64,000 nucleotides of DNA from Cercis canadensis (GCA_003255065.1 QAOA01005690.1:302477-366476); one strand, 5' to 3'. Positions 34,867 to 52,976 are shown, numbered from the stretch's first letter. Numbers and translations: made by a program. Notes: generated from the sequence alone by a model not told the origin.

Positions 34867-35296
34867 TAGCAGAAGATTTTTTTTCAACATCATCCATATG
34901 GCAATAAAAAATTATAGACAAGAATTAAAATGGAATTCTCTCTTTAATTTAGTATTTGATGCATGATAAAGAAAAAGGAAAATGACACAACAACAAGGTC
35001 CACAGGTCAATTGTCTAACCATCAGCATGTTCTATTATTATACGTTATTCAATGTATACCATCATACATTTAATTTCTTTCTTCATTTTTTCTTCTTTTT
35101 GAAGGGAATATTACTTGGCATAATACATATTCGTGGATGAATAATAACTGTTGTACGTAATCCTTTTCGTGACCATGACTGTGAACCCTCTTATAAGAAA
35201 ATCTCTATGGAATCTTAGCTTTTCAACTTATTTATTGAAGTCTCTCAATTTGAACCAAATAAATTAACGTAACTTATACCTATTGTCTACAATTAG

Positions 35297-35305
35297 CTAT
35301 AAAAC
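35297..35305 (+). promoter_or_regulatory. TATA box of the purple acid phosphatase gene
   Basis: The sequence ctataaaac lies 30-38 bases upstream of the first ATG (35335) and about 70 upstream of the second (35371). A transcription start some 30 bases downstream would fall near 35330. This leaves almost no leader for the first ATG and favours 35371 as the start. Confidence 0.6.
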
Positions 35306-35370
35306 CCCTCATTCTTCTTCTTCTTTCTCTCTCAATGTCTCCCTTTGGAAACTACCAGTTTCTCAAAACC

Positions 35371-38300
35371 ATGGCTTCTTTCAACCAACGCATGCTTTTC
35401 CCTGTTATCTTCATAGCAAGTGTTTTCTGCTTCTGGGCAAACCCTTCGGTAGCCGAGCTTCAGCGACTGAGACAACCGCCGAAAGCCGACAACTCACTTA
35501 GTTTTCTGGTGGTCGGAGACTGGGGAAGAAAAGGAGAGTATAATCAATCTCTGGTAGCCAAACAGGTTAGCTCCAACTCCCTCCTCTTCTTTTCTTTTCG
35601 ATTTCTTTGACAAATATAATCTTGAATAATACTTTTTTTTAATGAGTTGAATAATACTCTTAATCTATAATCATTTGCATCATTATGTATCACTTACGCA
35701 TTTTGAGTATATTATTGTGCAGAACATGTCCAAGAAAACAATAATTATAGAAAATCATATGATTATATATATATAAAAAAAAAGTAATAAAATTAGTTTT
35801 CAGCTTAAAGTTCTTCTTTTAAGCATTAGACAAAATTATATTTTTTTAGTTGAAGATATTAGAAAATGAGAATTTGATCCAAAAACATGAAATTTATTAG
35901 AAATCTTAGACTAGTTTGTTATGTGTGATGTATATTTTTGGGATGAAAATTTAAGCTGCACAGTTAAAATGAAGATAATTAAGCATCCCTAGTAATTAAT
36001 TAACAAAAGTAATGCTTAATTTTAATCAAGTAATATAATGTGTGTGCAAATAAAAATGTTGAAATGAAGTAGTTTCTTAAATCTAAATCTAAATCTAAAT
36101 CTCTTCTTGGTGTTTTGAAACGGAAAGATCCATCAGTCAATCTCCATCTACCATAAAATGAAAACGAAGAATGTTTGGTCTCTTTGTGCATAATTATTAG
36201 CATCAGTAATGTCCGTTTGTTGAAGGTGATAATTAATTAAACTAGTTCTTATGTTTTGGTCCTATCTGTTCCCCGTTGTACTAACCAAAAAGAAATAATT
36301 AGTTATGAACATATAGCAATTAACAAGTAATTAATTATAGCTTAACAACTTTACAATATTTTATAATTAACCTATTGCAATATCCAGTGGAGGTAATGCT
36401 AGTAACTATACCTTAATAACTTGACAATATTTTATAATTAACCTGTTGCAATATCCAGTGGAGGTAATGTTCGTTTGTGAGCATCTCTACGCATATTCCA
36501 CATAGATGCTTGGCATATGTACTCAAATAATTGCAACATGTCAACGTATCATTATCAATCACCATTGTAGCCTCATATATATCTATTTCCACTTTTCCAC
36601 TAATTATTTTCTAGTTCATCTAACTACATATAAAGGAAAAATAAGCATGGATAGTGATATAATGACGATTGAATTTTTAGTTCAAAGTTGCTTAGCAAAG
36701 CAAATGCATGCTTGGTGCATTAACTCTTCAAATATATCACGCTAGTTAAATCATAAATTAATGTCTTTTGACGCGTACACTATCAGTTACGTTTAAGAAA
36801 CCATGGGCTTTAAGACTAGTTTAGTGTATTCCAACACAGCAAGCAACATAATTATACTAGTGACTCATCTGAACTTTTTCTTCGGAAATTAATGGGGTAG
36901 CTAGGGTTGAGAACTACTTGGGGAAGAGAAAATCGGTTTGAGACCTAGACTTAGCCACTTTTAAACTTTCATCATGTGAAAAGACTCATTGGCTAGCTAC
37001 CCTCTTTTTTATATGAGTAAAACCATTTTTTAGTCCTTGAAAAATACAGCTATTAACAAATTCGTCCTCCAAAAATTTTCAGTGACAAATTGGTTCTTAA
37101 ATTATTATTCTGTCTGACAAATTAGTTCTCTGGTATTTTAATGAAAAAAGTTCTGGACCCCTGCAGACCCATTTCCTAATTTTTTTTCACTGATCTTGCC
37201 TAGCTATGTTTAAGTCCTCATTTTCTCATTCAAGTCCTCTTTTTCTTTTCACTGATCTTGCCTACCGGAGGACTAATTTATCAACGAAATAATAATTAAG
37301 AGACCAATTTGTCACTGCAAATTTTTGAAGGACGAATTTATCAGTGACTACATTTTTTAAGGACTAAAAAATAGTTTTACTCTTTTTATATTGGATATTA
37401 ACGAGTCATGAGAGAACTGGTCTGAAAAAAAAAAGCCACCTCAACCTGCCTATGAATATGACATGGCCTAGTTCCTAAGTGCACCACCTGTAAATTCTTT
37501 TCAAGATATATATGTTGCCACCCATGTTAGATGCTTTGGAAGGTATAATCCTAAGCATATTCCAAATGGGTCTTTATCTTTATGAACAAATATAGCAGTA
37601 GGGTCAGGCATGTTTAATCTTTATGCTTCGTCTAATTTTAATTATTTGAATCTTTACATGCCTTATTAATTTAATAAATATACAGAATTCATTTTACCTT
37701 TCCAACTTTTATCCACATTAACAACTAATATTGTGCCATTTTGCTTAACTGCTAGATTACTATAGTCAAATAATTAAGATATGGTAGTTGAACACTTTGT
37801 ACTTTATCATAGAGGTCCTGAATTTAAATCTCACTAAGAGAGAGTGTGCATGATTTTAGAAAAAAAAATAAATAAACTACTCATATTGTGTAACTTAACG
37901 CACATGAAAAGAAATTTAAAGTTTATTAAACTATTTAATTCATTAAGAATATATTATTAAAACCATCACTATAAGGATTTTATTCATTTTGGCCACTTCC
38001 ACGTGTTAATTAGGTTGGTTAGAAGTTCAATACGAAAAGTTGCTATTATTTGAGTGAAGAAAATAGATACAAGGGTTTGGTAGACCTAATTACTAAAATA
38101 GAATGGATGATTACATAATTGATCCTATTCATTAAGAGAGTTTAGAGAAGCAAGTGCTTGCCATTAAATGTTGCGTATTAGCAATGCCCATTTGCAAAAC
38201 GGTGCCACGTTTGAAGCCTTAATAGTATATGAATAATAATATCAATAATAAGTCACTAAGTGTAGTCTAATGACGAGGAGTTTGAGAAGATCAAGGAATC

Positions 38301-40299
38301 GAACCCCTATTCTCTTATATAACTAAAACTATAATATAAATGCCACTCTATAACTAATATCATTTTAACGCTTGATGTTTTTACTCTTTAGATGGGTATA
38401 GTGGGGAAGAAGCTAAACATAGATTTTGTGATCTCCACGGGCGATAATTTTTATGAAGATGGCTTGAAAGGAGTTGATGATCCAGCATTTTATGAGTCAT
38501 TTGTTGACATCTACACAGCCCCAAGCTTGCAAAAGCAATGGTACAATGGTAGGTTTATTAAGTTTCAATTAATGTCATGAGAATTTTGACAAAAATTAAT
38601 TATGGCATATTTTCAATAATTATTCTCACTAAAAGTTAGTTTTTGTTTTTCTGTGGAGCAGTTTTGGGTAATCATGATTACAGGGGTGATGTTGAGGCAC
38701 AACTAAGTCCCATTCTCAAGGAAAAAGATAGCAGATGGATTTGCTTTAGATCTTTCATTCTCAATTCAGGTAAAGTAATAGTATTACTATTGTTTTTATT
38801 TATTTTTTTCTAGATTATTGCTAATATATAGTGTGCTATTGCTTAACTTGAATGAAAATATAGAATAATGCTACTTATAGTTATACATTACTAAGAGTTT
38901 ATGTGCAATTAAAGGTTTTTACTAGATCAAACAGTTTGTAATTGAGTGATACTGAAATCGTCATTAGAGCTTGAAAGTTTTATATTCGAATCTAGAGTCC
39001 TAACCAAAAATACAAAAAAAAGAAGAAAAAAGTCTCTACTAGTGTAATTAAAGTGTATGATAAAAGGAATATTGGAGAAATTCTTAGGTTGTCTTAATTT
39101 ACATACAAGATGGATAGATTGAACCAATCACAATCTCTCCACATGATATAAGTCCTCTAAGTAATGTGTAAAAAAATAATACATTTTTTAATTACTCTGA
39201 GATTAATTCTTTTTCTCCTTTTTTTATTGTAGAAATTGTGGATTTTTTCTTTGTGGACACAACTCCATTTGTTGATAAGTACTTCACGGACCCTGAAGAT
39301 TCTACCTATGATTGGGGAGGCGTGCTTCCTCGCCAAGCTTACCTTTCAGAACTCTTGAAGGTTGATTATGTATTCTTTCTCATTATTACACTGCAGAAAT
39401 CACAATACTTAAAATTTAAATTAAAAAAAAAAAAAACATAAAGTTTAATGGGGTTTAGCAATTAAAAGCACAGACTCAGCAGTGATTAAGGGACATTTCA
39501 ACACTCATGAGTACTTGAAGAATGGGGAATAACTTGATGCTGTTCTTGGAGTCTTTGTGCAGGATGTGGATTCAGCTTTGAAGCAATCTAAGGCTAAATG
39601 GAAATTGGTGGTTGGTCATCATACAATCAAAAGTGCTGGGAGTCATGGTAATACTCTAGAGCTAGAGGAGCAGCTTGTCCCAATCCTAAAGGTAACTGAA
39701 CCATACTTTTCAAGGTAGTGTTAGGTGTTCACGAATTGACAACTAAGATAATCTGCGCTATCAGTTCTATTCGACCTACATGTTTATTAGGTAAAACTTG
39801 ATAAACGAGTGGCACAGATTATTTCAGTTGTCAATTTAGCTGGTGCATCGATACCACTTACGTTACGGCATGAAATAATTGACCTTCCCAAGTATTATAT
39901 GATTTCTAACCAGTTTCCTTATGTTTGTCCAGGCAAATGATGTTGATGCATACATAAATGGACATGACCATTGCTTGGAACAAATAATTGATTCAGAAAG
40001 GTAAGGAAATGCTAAGTGTCATCATCATCATCATCACTGTTCTGAAAAATGAAGCTTATTTGGTTTACATATATATACAATGTAGTGGAATTCAATTTCT
40101 AACAAGTGGAGGTGGATCAAAGGCATGGAGGGGTGATGTTAGGCGGTGGAACAAAGAGGAACTGAAGCTGTATTATGACGGACAAGGATTCATGTCTGTG
40201 CAGATCACAGAAACCAAAGCTGATCTTATATTTTATGATGTTAAAGGCAATGTCTTGCACAAATGGAGCATCACCAAAGACATTTCCACAGCAGCTTAG
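35371..40299 (+). CDS. low-molecular-weight purple acid phosphatase (PAP3/PAP8/PAP17 type), 7 exons
   Basis: A secreted binuclear metallophosphatase that releases phosphate from esters. Exons: 35371-35565, 38392-38548, 38662-38769, 39233-39360, 39563-39691, 39933-40000 and 40086-40299. All introns are GT-AG and the frame holds throughout, giving 332 residues, the usual size of the small plant class. Residues 7-28 form a signal peptide. The five metal-ligand blocks are present: G-D-W-G (Asp50), G-D-N-F-Y (Asp83, Tyr86), G-N-H-D (Asn121-His122), V-V-G-H-H (His215-216) and G-H-D-H (His250, His252). An upstream ATG at 35335 would add 12 residues. Intron 1 is 2.8 kb and hosts a MITE. Small PAPs are often induced by phosphate starvation, but no such element was identified here. 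Confidence 0.93.
37015..37382. mobile_element. MULE-type MITE, 368 bp, 9-bp TSD (copy 2)
   Basis: Close relative of the element at 33798, starting GAGTAAAACCATTTTTTAG and ending GTTTTACTC. It is flanked by a perfect 9-bp duplication TTTTTATAT (37006-37014 and 37383-37391). It lies in the long first intron of the purple acid phosphatase gene, in the spliced-out part, and does not disturb the exons. Confidence 0.88.
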
Positions 40300-41084
40300 A
40301 GAAAATCATAGAAGAATTAAGAAAACATCAGTTCTATTATGAATGTAGGAATGGATTCGACTGGAAATTGAGGCACATGATATTATTATGAAAATTTGCA
40401 GCAAAAAGCAAGATAGGATGGCATTTGGAAAATTGTAATGACCTTGCAGTAGTTGCAATCTTGCACCTGATATCATGTGCTATAGAAATGTGAGAAAGTA
40501 AGACCTGCACATGAAGTTCAGAAGTATTTGCTGTCTTGTATGTATACATATGACATTTAGCTCTACGGAAACTCTTCAGAGAGATCCTTGTGTTGTTCTT
40601 TTCATCTATCTCTAAGCACACCTTATGATCAATCAATCAATACAAATAACGATGAATCTCAGCATTACTACTGCTTTACACATCATTTATGCATGCATTT
40701 CTGTCTAGGCAGTTTAATTCTTTTGGAAGTCTAGGAAAATTCTAATGACTTCTGCATCCAAAAGCTTACACTGGAAGTTTCTCTCTGGCTTTTCAATTTT
40801 TCTATTTTTTCCCCTTTGAAAACCATTAGATTCAAGATCCAGAACTGATATCAAGTTTCAAGAATCACAGAACATCCTTAGAGTATAGAAAGTTTCAGTC
40901 TACTAGCAGGCTAGACTGCTTACTATCCAGTTCCCAGTTTATATTTGATGTTTTAACTGAAATCAACTCCATTTTTGGCAAGCTCTGACAAACCAGTTCG
41001 TAGATGCTCCCTAATTTGCTGTATAATTGACAAACACGTAGAGCTAGGAAGGCCAAACAATATTGTAGCAGCTGATTTAGGATT
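40300..41084. other. 3' region between convergent genes
   Basis: Holds the 3' UTR of the phosphatase (to roughly 40650) and the 3' flank of the minus-strand hydroxylase. Open frames here have no recognisable motifs. The hydroxylase duplication begins at about 41085, so 40650-41084 is not shared with the second copy. Confidence 0.5.
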
Positions 41085-41199
41085 TGCACCAATTTGACTA
41101 ACGTGACACTTGACAGCATTGTTAACAGCAAAATAATAAACTACTCATGTGGCAAAATTGGTTAACAAACACCATCCATTAAAAAGTTGATCATGGACA

Positions 41200-44100
41200 T
41201 TACTCATCTAATTGCACAGTATATAAGGATTGATGTGTTCTCCAGTAAGGTAATTGCAAATGAATTTGCTTGTTTAACTTTGATGCATAATCCTCCCATG
41301 CAGCTACAGCAACCACAATTCCTGTCCACTCAAAGCAAGTGCATCCATTCTCTTCAGAAGGCTGGCGGCAGAAGACTCTCACTGCTAAATCATGATCATT
41401 TAAAAGTACAGATTTCAGGCCATGGATTCTCTCCCTTTGTATGTCAGAGAGTTTTACTACTTTGATGTCTATGGAGACTTTCTTAGTCTGTAAGACAGAT
41501 GCTTTCCAACAATAGAAATGTACAACCTGTTTAGCAGAAGAGTCTAAGTCAGAATACTTTAGGAAAAATTGCACAAAAAAGTTGATTATTCAATTGTAAG
41601 ACATCAGGAAAGGGTTCTGTAATGGCTGCAGTAAATGAGGTAAATAAATAAATGAAGTGAGGACAAGGACGACACACGTCTTAGTGTCCATCACAATGAA
41701 TTTGAAGAAATCATTTCCTAAATCTGTACATCATTCCATCAATCTGCATAAAGATTATATAGGGCTATTGACTTTGTAGGATAACAATTTTCAGTCAGAA
41801 ACATTATTAGTATAAAAAGTGGGTTTCCAAAAAGTTTTCACCGGTTCTCCATGCAAAAGTGTTCTTATTTCAAGTAATCCCAGCAAACAGAAATGTAGAA
41901 CTGCTGGAACTTCCCCTATGAACAGGACAAGGATTTTCTGTTATTATGTTAATAACTGGATGGTAGTTCCCACTAGGCCAATAGTAGGCAACTGACAGGC
42001 ACTGCATGTTCTCCAACGAGGAAAGACCAGGATAACTGAAAAAGTCCCTCCCTATCTCTCAAATGAGTTGGAGAGTTAGAGTTGCATCAATAAGAAAATG
42101 CTTCCAGCCAACCTTAACAACAATAAGTCCAATGAAATTTAATATGATAAAGGTTTGTTTGTTGAAGATGTAGAAAGTCCAGGTTGATGTACTTCACCCC
42201 TGTCATGCGCCATAACTATAATTCTACGAAAGCATTCTCCAAAACTAACTTCAAGAATATCTTAGCAATACCGAGAAACCAGGCAGAAATTGGTTTTCAA
42301 AGTTCAAGATACTGATGGCCCACATCAACCAAATCCTACCATGAGATAGAGGATTCTCCACATTGGTAAACCATATTGTCAAGTCAATCTTATTTAATTC
42401 AGCACTATGTGAGCACTACTGGCATTCATAAAGAAGACCAAAAAATCACCATAGCTTCTGATGGGCATTCAACTTATCAAGTTATCATTATGTCCATTTG
42501 CTATACAGTTATGTCTAAATAGTAACAGAAAATATAAGCTTGGATGAAATTGGTTAAAATACCTGAAGTGCATGTAAAATATTGACAAATTCCGTGTCTA
42601 ACAACTCATTTCCCCATACTAACTGCACTGGCTTTGCATATAATTCCAACACATCAGAATCACTGTTGCAGCTACTCTCTTGAGAAATATAAATGTCATA
42701 TCCAAGAACATGCAGCCTTGCCCAACATATATCAAAACCCAACTGGTGATCAGATGATTGGTCCTGTGAAAACCAGTACATATTACTCGATGCAAGCAGA
42801 GGAAGGCATAAATCAGCCATATTCTTATGTAATAGGTTTTGTGAAAGGAGAGAAACAAGCTTTGCATCCTCATCATGGGAATCATCACGGCTGAACCATA
42901 AAGTAAGTGTGAGTCTTTCTCCATCAGTGATCTGTCAAAGGTAACTTCATATTAGAACAACATAAGATGACATATATTAGTCCCACCACATTGGGAGAGG
43001 ACATATGGAAAGACTAATTTTGCTATAGCATAATCTTGAAATCCAAACTTTAAGGTAACAACCAATATTGCTAACATGATGGTCTCCTCTATACAACACA
43101 AATGATACCATTCAACACATTCTAACCATATTGAGGACAAAGCTAGGTACAAGCATGGTTTTATGCTAAAGAAAATCTATAAATGAGAAGAAATATATGT
43201 TGATAGATGGCAAATATATTATTTTGAATCAGGGGGAGTACTCTTTCTTAGGCAGTATTTATACTCTCAGACCTGCCATAATCCAAGTGTGTCAAAATTC
43301 ATCACCTAAAACAATGCCAAATGCTACATTAAAGAGGAAGGTATGCTAACTCTTCGAATTTTTATATTTTTACATTTTAGATCAGAAACAGTATAAGTAC
43401 TTTCCCATTTCTGATACTGGGTATATTGAGCTGCCCTGACACTGGTGAAAAGCATTAACTAACCAATTTCTCAACAGAAATGCAAAAACATCAATCAAAA
43501 TTTATATCAATGTCAAAAAAAAAAAAAAAAAAAAAAATCAATTGATTGATCGTAATGGACACAACACTGAGTTAAGACCTTTTGTTGACATGATAACTGA
43601 TGAAACTATAAGAAAGCCAATCATGTTTCAAGTTCCAAAATATGTTCTATTACAATGGAAAGAGAAGGGAGGAGATTGGAGGCACATTAAAACTGGAGAA
43701 ATACTATGGTTGATTTCATATATGAATGAGTAGGTTCATGAGAAAGAGGAGGGCACAAGTGTACCTCATCAACAGAATGAATGTTGCGGTTATCAGCTGT
43801 GTACATCACAACATCCTGATAACAAATAAACAGACACAAAGGAAGATTGATCAGTTTCTAGTTTAAATTATAACATTCTCAGCCATTAACATTCAATTAT
43901 GAATTTGTATAGAAATTGAGAGAAAATATTTTCTCATTAGAACATGAGAAGCATATAAAAATTGCATAACTGATGTTGGTTCACTAGAGAATTCACTCAC
44001 TCCAGCCATGGGCATAACTGATGTTGGTTCACCATCCTGGAAGTGAAAGAGTCCACCTCCGAAATCCATCCCATAACTGTTTAAATAGCATACTACCTTT

Positions 44101-46393
44101 CACAGTATTATGAATAGGAAGAGAAAAGTGGTCAGCAAGAGTAAAAACTTGTAACATTACAGTTTAGGAGTTACTGGAAAAGAGGAGTCCCAAAAATAGG
44201 AGACAAATAAAACAGAAGTAAATTGGACAAATTCACAATATTGAAAAGATTCCTAAAGAGGTCAAACAAAAGTTTTAGCAGATAAGAACTGAAAGGAAAG
44301 TATGTTGAATATCACAGAATGAAAGGCGTTAACTGAAAAATCTCCAAAGAGATTAATCAAATTACCAACAAGACTTATGTTACAGGAGTCCAATATCTAT
44401 GACAAGTTGCATACTCACTGCAAAGTCACGTTGTTTGAGGTAGGGTCTGTTATCATCACTATGCCATCCAATGCTTGCTCCTCTGCTCCAGCTGATTCAT
44501 AATTCAGTTTCACTAGACATGATCATAAACATGCTTAAAGAACAAGAATTCAAGAGCAACTCATACTATCTTAGGAAGTTGATCTGTCTATCTCTTCAAC
44601 AAGTAAATATTAATGACAGTGAAGAACAGATCTCAATAATCCAAGTTAAATTCAGAAAAGATTCATAAGAGAAAAAATGTAGCTTCCCCAAGAATAGCAA
44701 TAAACAAGACAATTATTATGACATAAGATCAATGATCTTCCCGTAAATGAGCTTAACCTGCTAAGTTTTCATTCCCACTGTCCAACCTTCAAATACATGA
44801 GAAAGAACAAACACCGCCAAAAGGAGCCAACCCCATTCATTTATTTTAAGTTCCTTCAGGAATAATGAATCTTCTCCTAACCTATTATATCAGTTACAAA
44901 TAATATAACCCCCATGCAGAGATTTTCAATAGTCATAAGCCAATTACCCAATTTGATTGAACGAACGTGCGCAAATTAGAATGAGTCTGAAATTTTCCTA
45001 ATAACACTCTAGTAACAGGCATGCAGGCATTTTAGCCCAGAGTTGTCTCCTTAATAACTATTTGATATCAATTGTAGGTTGCCAATTACCAATTATCAGT
45101 TAAAAATTTAAGTCAAGTGGTTTTCTAAGATAGAATCAAAGTTTCCTCATTAAATTTAGAGTTTAATCCCTGTCTTCCCCAGTCTTATAATCAAAATTCT
45201 CAATACAAAATAGAGTCGAGCTTCACGCATAAGGTGGTTGTCAGCTGGTGCTTAGTCCACATATATATGATACTTTAGATCTCATCAGAACACAGGGCTT
45301 TGTGTATGCATTTGGAATTGAAATAACGAATGTGAAGTGTTCTATTCAGCTTCCTAGCAACAAGACAATGCACAATCCCCCAAACTCTGACAATTTTGCA
45401 TACTTAGTCGTACCTGTACATTATTCATCTCTAATCCCAATAAACTGGAAATGTTTATCACCTCATTTACAAAACCAAAGAAGCCAAAAATTTCAGAGAG
45501 GAAACTACCTGATTAATCCAGTGAATTCAATAAAGAGCTCATACTCACATCCAAAAAACTCCTCCACTTTGTCTTTCAACCTTTCTGTCATTAAATTCAA
45601 AGAACGATGAAATAAACTAGACTATACAACTAGTTGACAGACTAAAAACTAGAGAAAATACCAATTTCCTTTCTGGAAATTTCAAAGAGATCAAGTGCAT
45701 ACTAAATTCTGAAATGGGTTGGAACTACTATCTTAAGTTCTTTATGCAGAAAAAGAATGTAACATAGTTTATCTTAGTTGAGAACTTGAGAAAATTACCA
45801 ATCTTTTGGAATCTCTACTAAAAACCCAGAAAGAAAAAGGAATGAGAATTAAGATTTTAAAACAAAAGGGTCATATTAGAGTAAGTTAAACTGTAAATGT
45901 ACCTCGAATGGGTATAAAGGGCATGATCAAGTAAGATGAATTGGTAGCAATGAGATGTGAGAGAGTAGTTGAGAATACATTTGGTCTATAACCCACGGTG
46001 CTGTTACTCTTGTGTATGAATTCCAGCTCCTTTAAAAGATCAGACTTAGCCTCAGAATCAAAAACTGGTACTTGATAACAAAATAGCAGAAAGGCAGAGA
46101 CTTTAAGGAAAACGAACCTTGCATTCATCAATGGAGAGGAAGTTGCGGATGATCAGACGTGGGTGTTTAAGTTCAATCTCTGCCATTACTGCTCTTTTTT
46201 GCAATCAATTNTACTCTTGTGTATGAATTCCAGCTCCTTTAAAAGATCAGACTTAGCCTCAGAATCAAAAACTGGTACTTGATAACAAAATAGCAGAAAG
46301 GCAGAGACTTTAAGGAAAACGAACCTTGCATTCATCAATGGAGAGGAAGTTGCGGATGATCAGACGTGGGTGTTTAAGTTCAAGCTCTGCCAT
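41200..46393 (-). CDS. PKHD-type 2-oxoglutarate/Fe(II) oxygenase (prolyl 4-hydroxylase-like), 8 exons
   Basis: Non-haem iron oxygenase of the plant PKHD-type hydroxylase family; its substrate is not known to me. Exons in gene order: 46325-46393, 45903-46029, 45509-45584, 44419-44491, 44001-44096, 43765-43815, 42563-42931 and 41200-41526. All junctions are GT-AG with matching phase, giving 395 residues. Iron ligands are His101 and Asp103 (G-W-H-S-D-D) and His160 (N-I-H-S-V); Arg170 (G-E-R-L-T-L) should bind 2-oxoglutarate. Upstream conserved text includes V-G-Y-R-P-N-V and F-T-G-L-I-S. The C-terminal 225 residues carry no motif I recognise. The N at 46211 duplicates exon 1 (46118-46186 is the other copy). 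It is divergent from the glutamate receptor gene, with about 1.2 kb between starts. Confidence 0.9.
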
Positions 46394-46417
46394 TACTGCT
46401 CTTTTTTGCAATCAATT
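46005..46417. other. single-N contig join with 206-bp duplicated flanks
   Basis: 46005-46210 and 46212-46417 are near-identical across the N at 46211 and contain intron 1 and exon 1 of the hydroxylase. One substitution changes residue 4 (M-A-E-I against M-A-E-L), which fits two alleles. The gene should have one exon 1. Confidence 0.85.
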
Positions 46418-46427
46418 TTGCTTTTTC

Positions 46428-47607
46428 GGATCTTCAAATCGAGCAAGGGTAACGGAGCTTTTGAACTGAAGAATCAATATTATTAGGTTTTACAAAAAAA
46501 AAAATCAACAAATACAGATATTAAATGTTTTTCTGTTACTTGACACCTTTTCGTCTGAAAAGTTGACACTAGAACCATTCAAAATTTTAGGCTTTTTTCA
46601 TTTTTTGTCATTGTTTCAGTCTTAAAAACGGCGTTTTTCACTTTTTCTTTACGTGGAGGGGAGTGGGAGCCGTGGGGTAAAGAGCAGCGTGAAAGGGAGA
46701 AGGCTAAGTGGTGACACGGATGTGAGGTTTATGAAACGCGTTGAATTTGATACGCGGTGTCGTGAGATATGGCGCATCCGGTCTTGTGGCTGAGATTACT
46801 TCTAAATTGCAATTCCTTTCTTGCTTTCGTTTCCTTCTTAGTTTCTAGCTTGTTCACTTTTTGAAGTGGGTTACAGTATCAGAAGTCAGAACCACACCAA
46901 CTCTGCTGCATATTGCTAATACCAAGAATATCATAAAGAAAAAAGGTACTACTAGCCTACTAATGAGAGTTACACTAAATTTGGGTTAAAACAAAAAAAT
47001 CAAAAGCCAGCCAACTCTGGTAGACTGCGGGATGAGATCGGATACCCCATCTCCCATCTAACGCATCTTCATTGGATGTCTCATATAAGATTCTGTGCGT
47101 TTTGTAAGCCCCTTGTCAGGTTTATTTATTTATTTTTTTAAAATATAATATTTAAATAAATAATTAAAATGGTATAATAAATAAATAAATTTATTTTGGA
47201 ATTATAATATCTAAATCAAAGAGTTTTTACTTCTACCCAAAACAAACAAATACGTTAACTCATAAGCCCAAATTCAATTAAAACAAAAATCACAATAAAG
47301 TTAAAAAACACAAGAGATAGAGAATGAATGGTGGGAGAGAGAGAACTATAGCTAGAAGGAACAAAGGTAAAAAGAAACGGAGAGACGAGAAAGGGAGCAA
47401 ATTAAGAAGAAGAATTGAAGACATAGTTAGAGCAAGATGAATAGAAACGGAGAGAGATATAAGCATGGAGCAGATCGAGAAAGAGAATTGAAAAAAATAG
47501 ACTTCTCAAGCATTTTGACTTAGCCGATGCAAAATGTGAAAGTCTTACTGATGATGTCATGTGTATACGCGCTAGTATGTTGAAGTATTCAAAGCCAGTA
47601 CTAGGAC
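46428..47607. other. bidirectional upstream region (hydroxylase and glutamate receptor)
   Basis: Spacer between divergent genes. It includes a GC-richer stretch at 46620-46790 next to the hydroxylase, and a purine-rich stretch (47300-47470) next to the receptor. No open frame of note and no bounded repeat. Confidence 0.5.
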
Positions 47608-47615
47608 TATAAATA
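47608..47615 (+). promoter_or_regulatory. TATA box of the glutamate receptor-like gene
   Basis: TATAAATA, 51 bases upstream of the ATG at 47659 and only 24 upstream of the ATG at 47632. This position makes 47632 unlikely to lie inside a usable leader, so 47659 is preferred as the start. Confidence 0.65.
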
Positions 47616-47658
47616 AGCTTCTTTCTTTCACATGTACAGTCCACCAACAATTAGGTTC

Positions 47659-52148
<4,490 letters not shown>

Positions 52149-52752
52149 NNNNNNNNNNNNNNNNNNNNNNNNNNNNNNNNNNNNNNNNNNNNNNNNNNNN
52201 NNNNNNNNNNNNNNNNNNNNNNNNNNNNNNNNNNNNNNNNNNNNNNNNNNNNNNNNNNNNNNNNNNNNNNNNNNNNNNNNNNNNNNNNNNNNNNNNNNNN
52301 NNNNNNNNNNNNNNNNNNNNNNNNNNNNNNNNNNNNNNNNNNNNNNNNNNNNNNNNNNNNNNNNNNNNNNNNNNNNNNNNNNNNNNNNNNNNNNNNNNNN
52401 NNNNNNNNNNNNNNNNNNNNNNNNNNNNNNNNNNNNNNNNNNNNNNNNNNNNNNNNNNNNNNNNNNNNNNNNNNNNNNNNNNNNNNNNNNNNNNNNNNNN
52501 NNNNNNNNNNNNNNNNNNNNNNNNNNNNNNNNNNNNNNNNNNNNNNNNNNNNNNNNNNNNNNNNNNNNNNNNNNNNNNNNNNNNNNNNNNNNNNNNNNNN
52601 NNNNNNNNNNNNNNNNNNNNNNNNNNNNNNNNNNNNNNNNNNNNNNNNNNNNNNNNNNNNNNNNNNNNNNNNNNNNNNNNNNNNNNNNNNNNNNNNNNNN
52701 NNNNNNNNNNNNNNNNNNNNNNNNNNNNNNNNNNNNNNNNNNNNNNNNNNNN
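52149..52752. other. assembly gap, 604 N
   Basis: Run of undetermined bases. It hides the stop codon and 3' UTR of the glutamate receptor gene. Open frames drawn across it are artefacts. 52753-52976 after the gap is AT-rich 3' flank of the F-box gene. Confidence 0.99.
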
Positions 52753-52976
52753 AGTATGCTATACTACACTGATATGACAAAAATATGTAATTTTTATAGT
52801 ATATTGAATATAAATAGAATTTATCTTATTTTTTCAAACAAACTTAAAAACAGTTAATTTGTACATATATCATTTATACATTAGATATTCTCATGTAGTA
52901 TAACATATTACATAAATACCAAAAATATCTAAGAAACCTCCATATTATTATACCATGGTCAAATATATATTACCTA

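Larger units (their letters stand above)
41085..46427. repeat. segmental duplication carrying the hydroxylase, copy 1
   Basis: From tttgcaccaatttgactaac to the 5' flank of the hydroxylase this block matches 59119-64000 in the same orientation at high similarity, introns included. The second copy is shortened mainly by a deletion in exon 7. Because introns are conserved, the duplication is recent and DNA-level, not by reverse transcription. Confidence 0.9.

Noticed and set aside
37770-37870. SINE-like stretch in phosphatase intron 1
   Set aside because: A B-box-like word and an A-rich tail are present, but there is no clear A box or target duplication.
38880-39020. Second SINE-like stretch in phosphatase intron 3
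   Set aside because: Only a ttcgaatct word and an A-rich tail support it; boundaries cannot be set.
45248-45610. 120-codon plus-strand frame, repeated at 63172-63534
   Set aside because: It is antisense to exon 3 and introns of the hydroxylase; conservation only reflects the segmental duplication.
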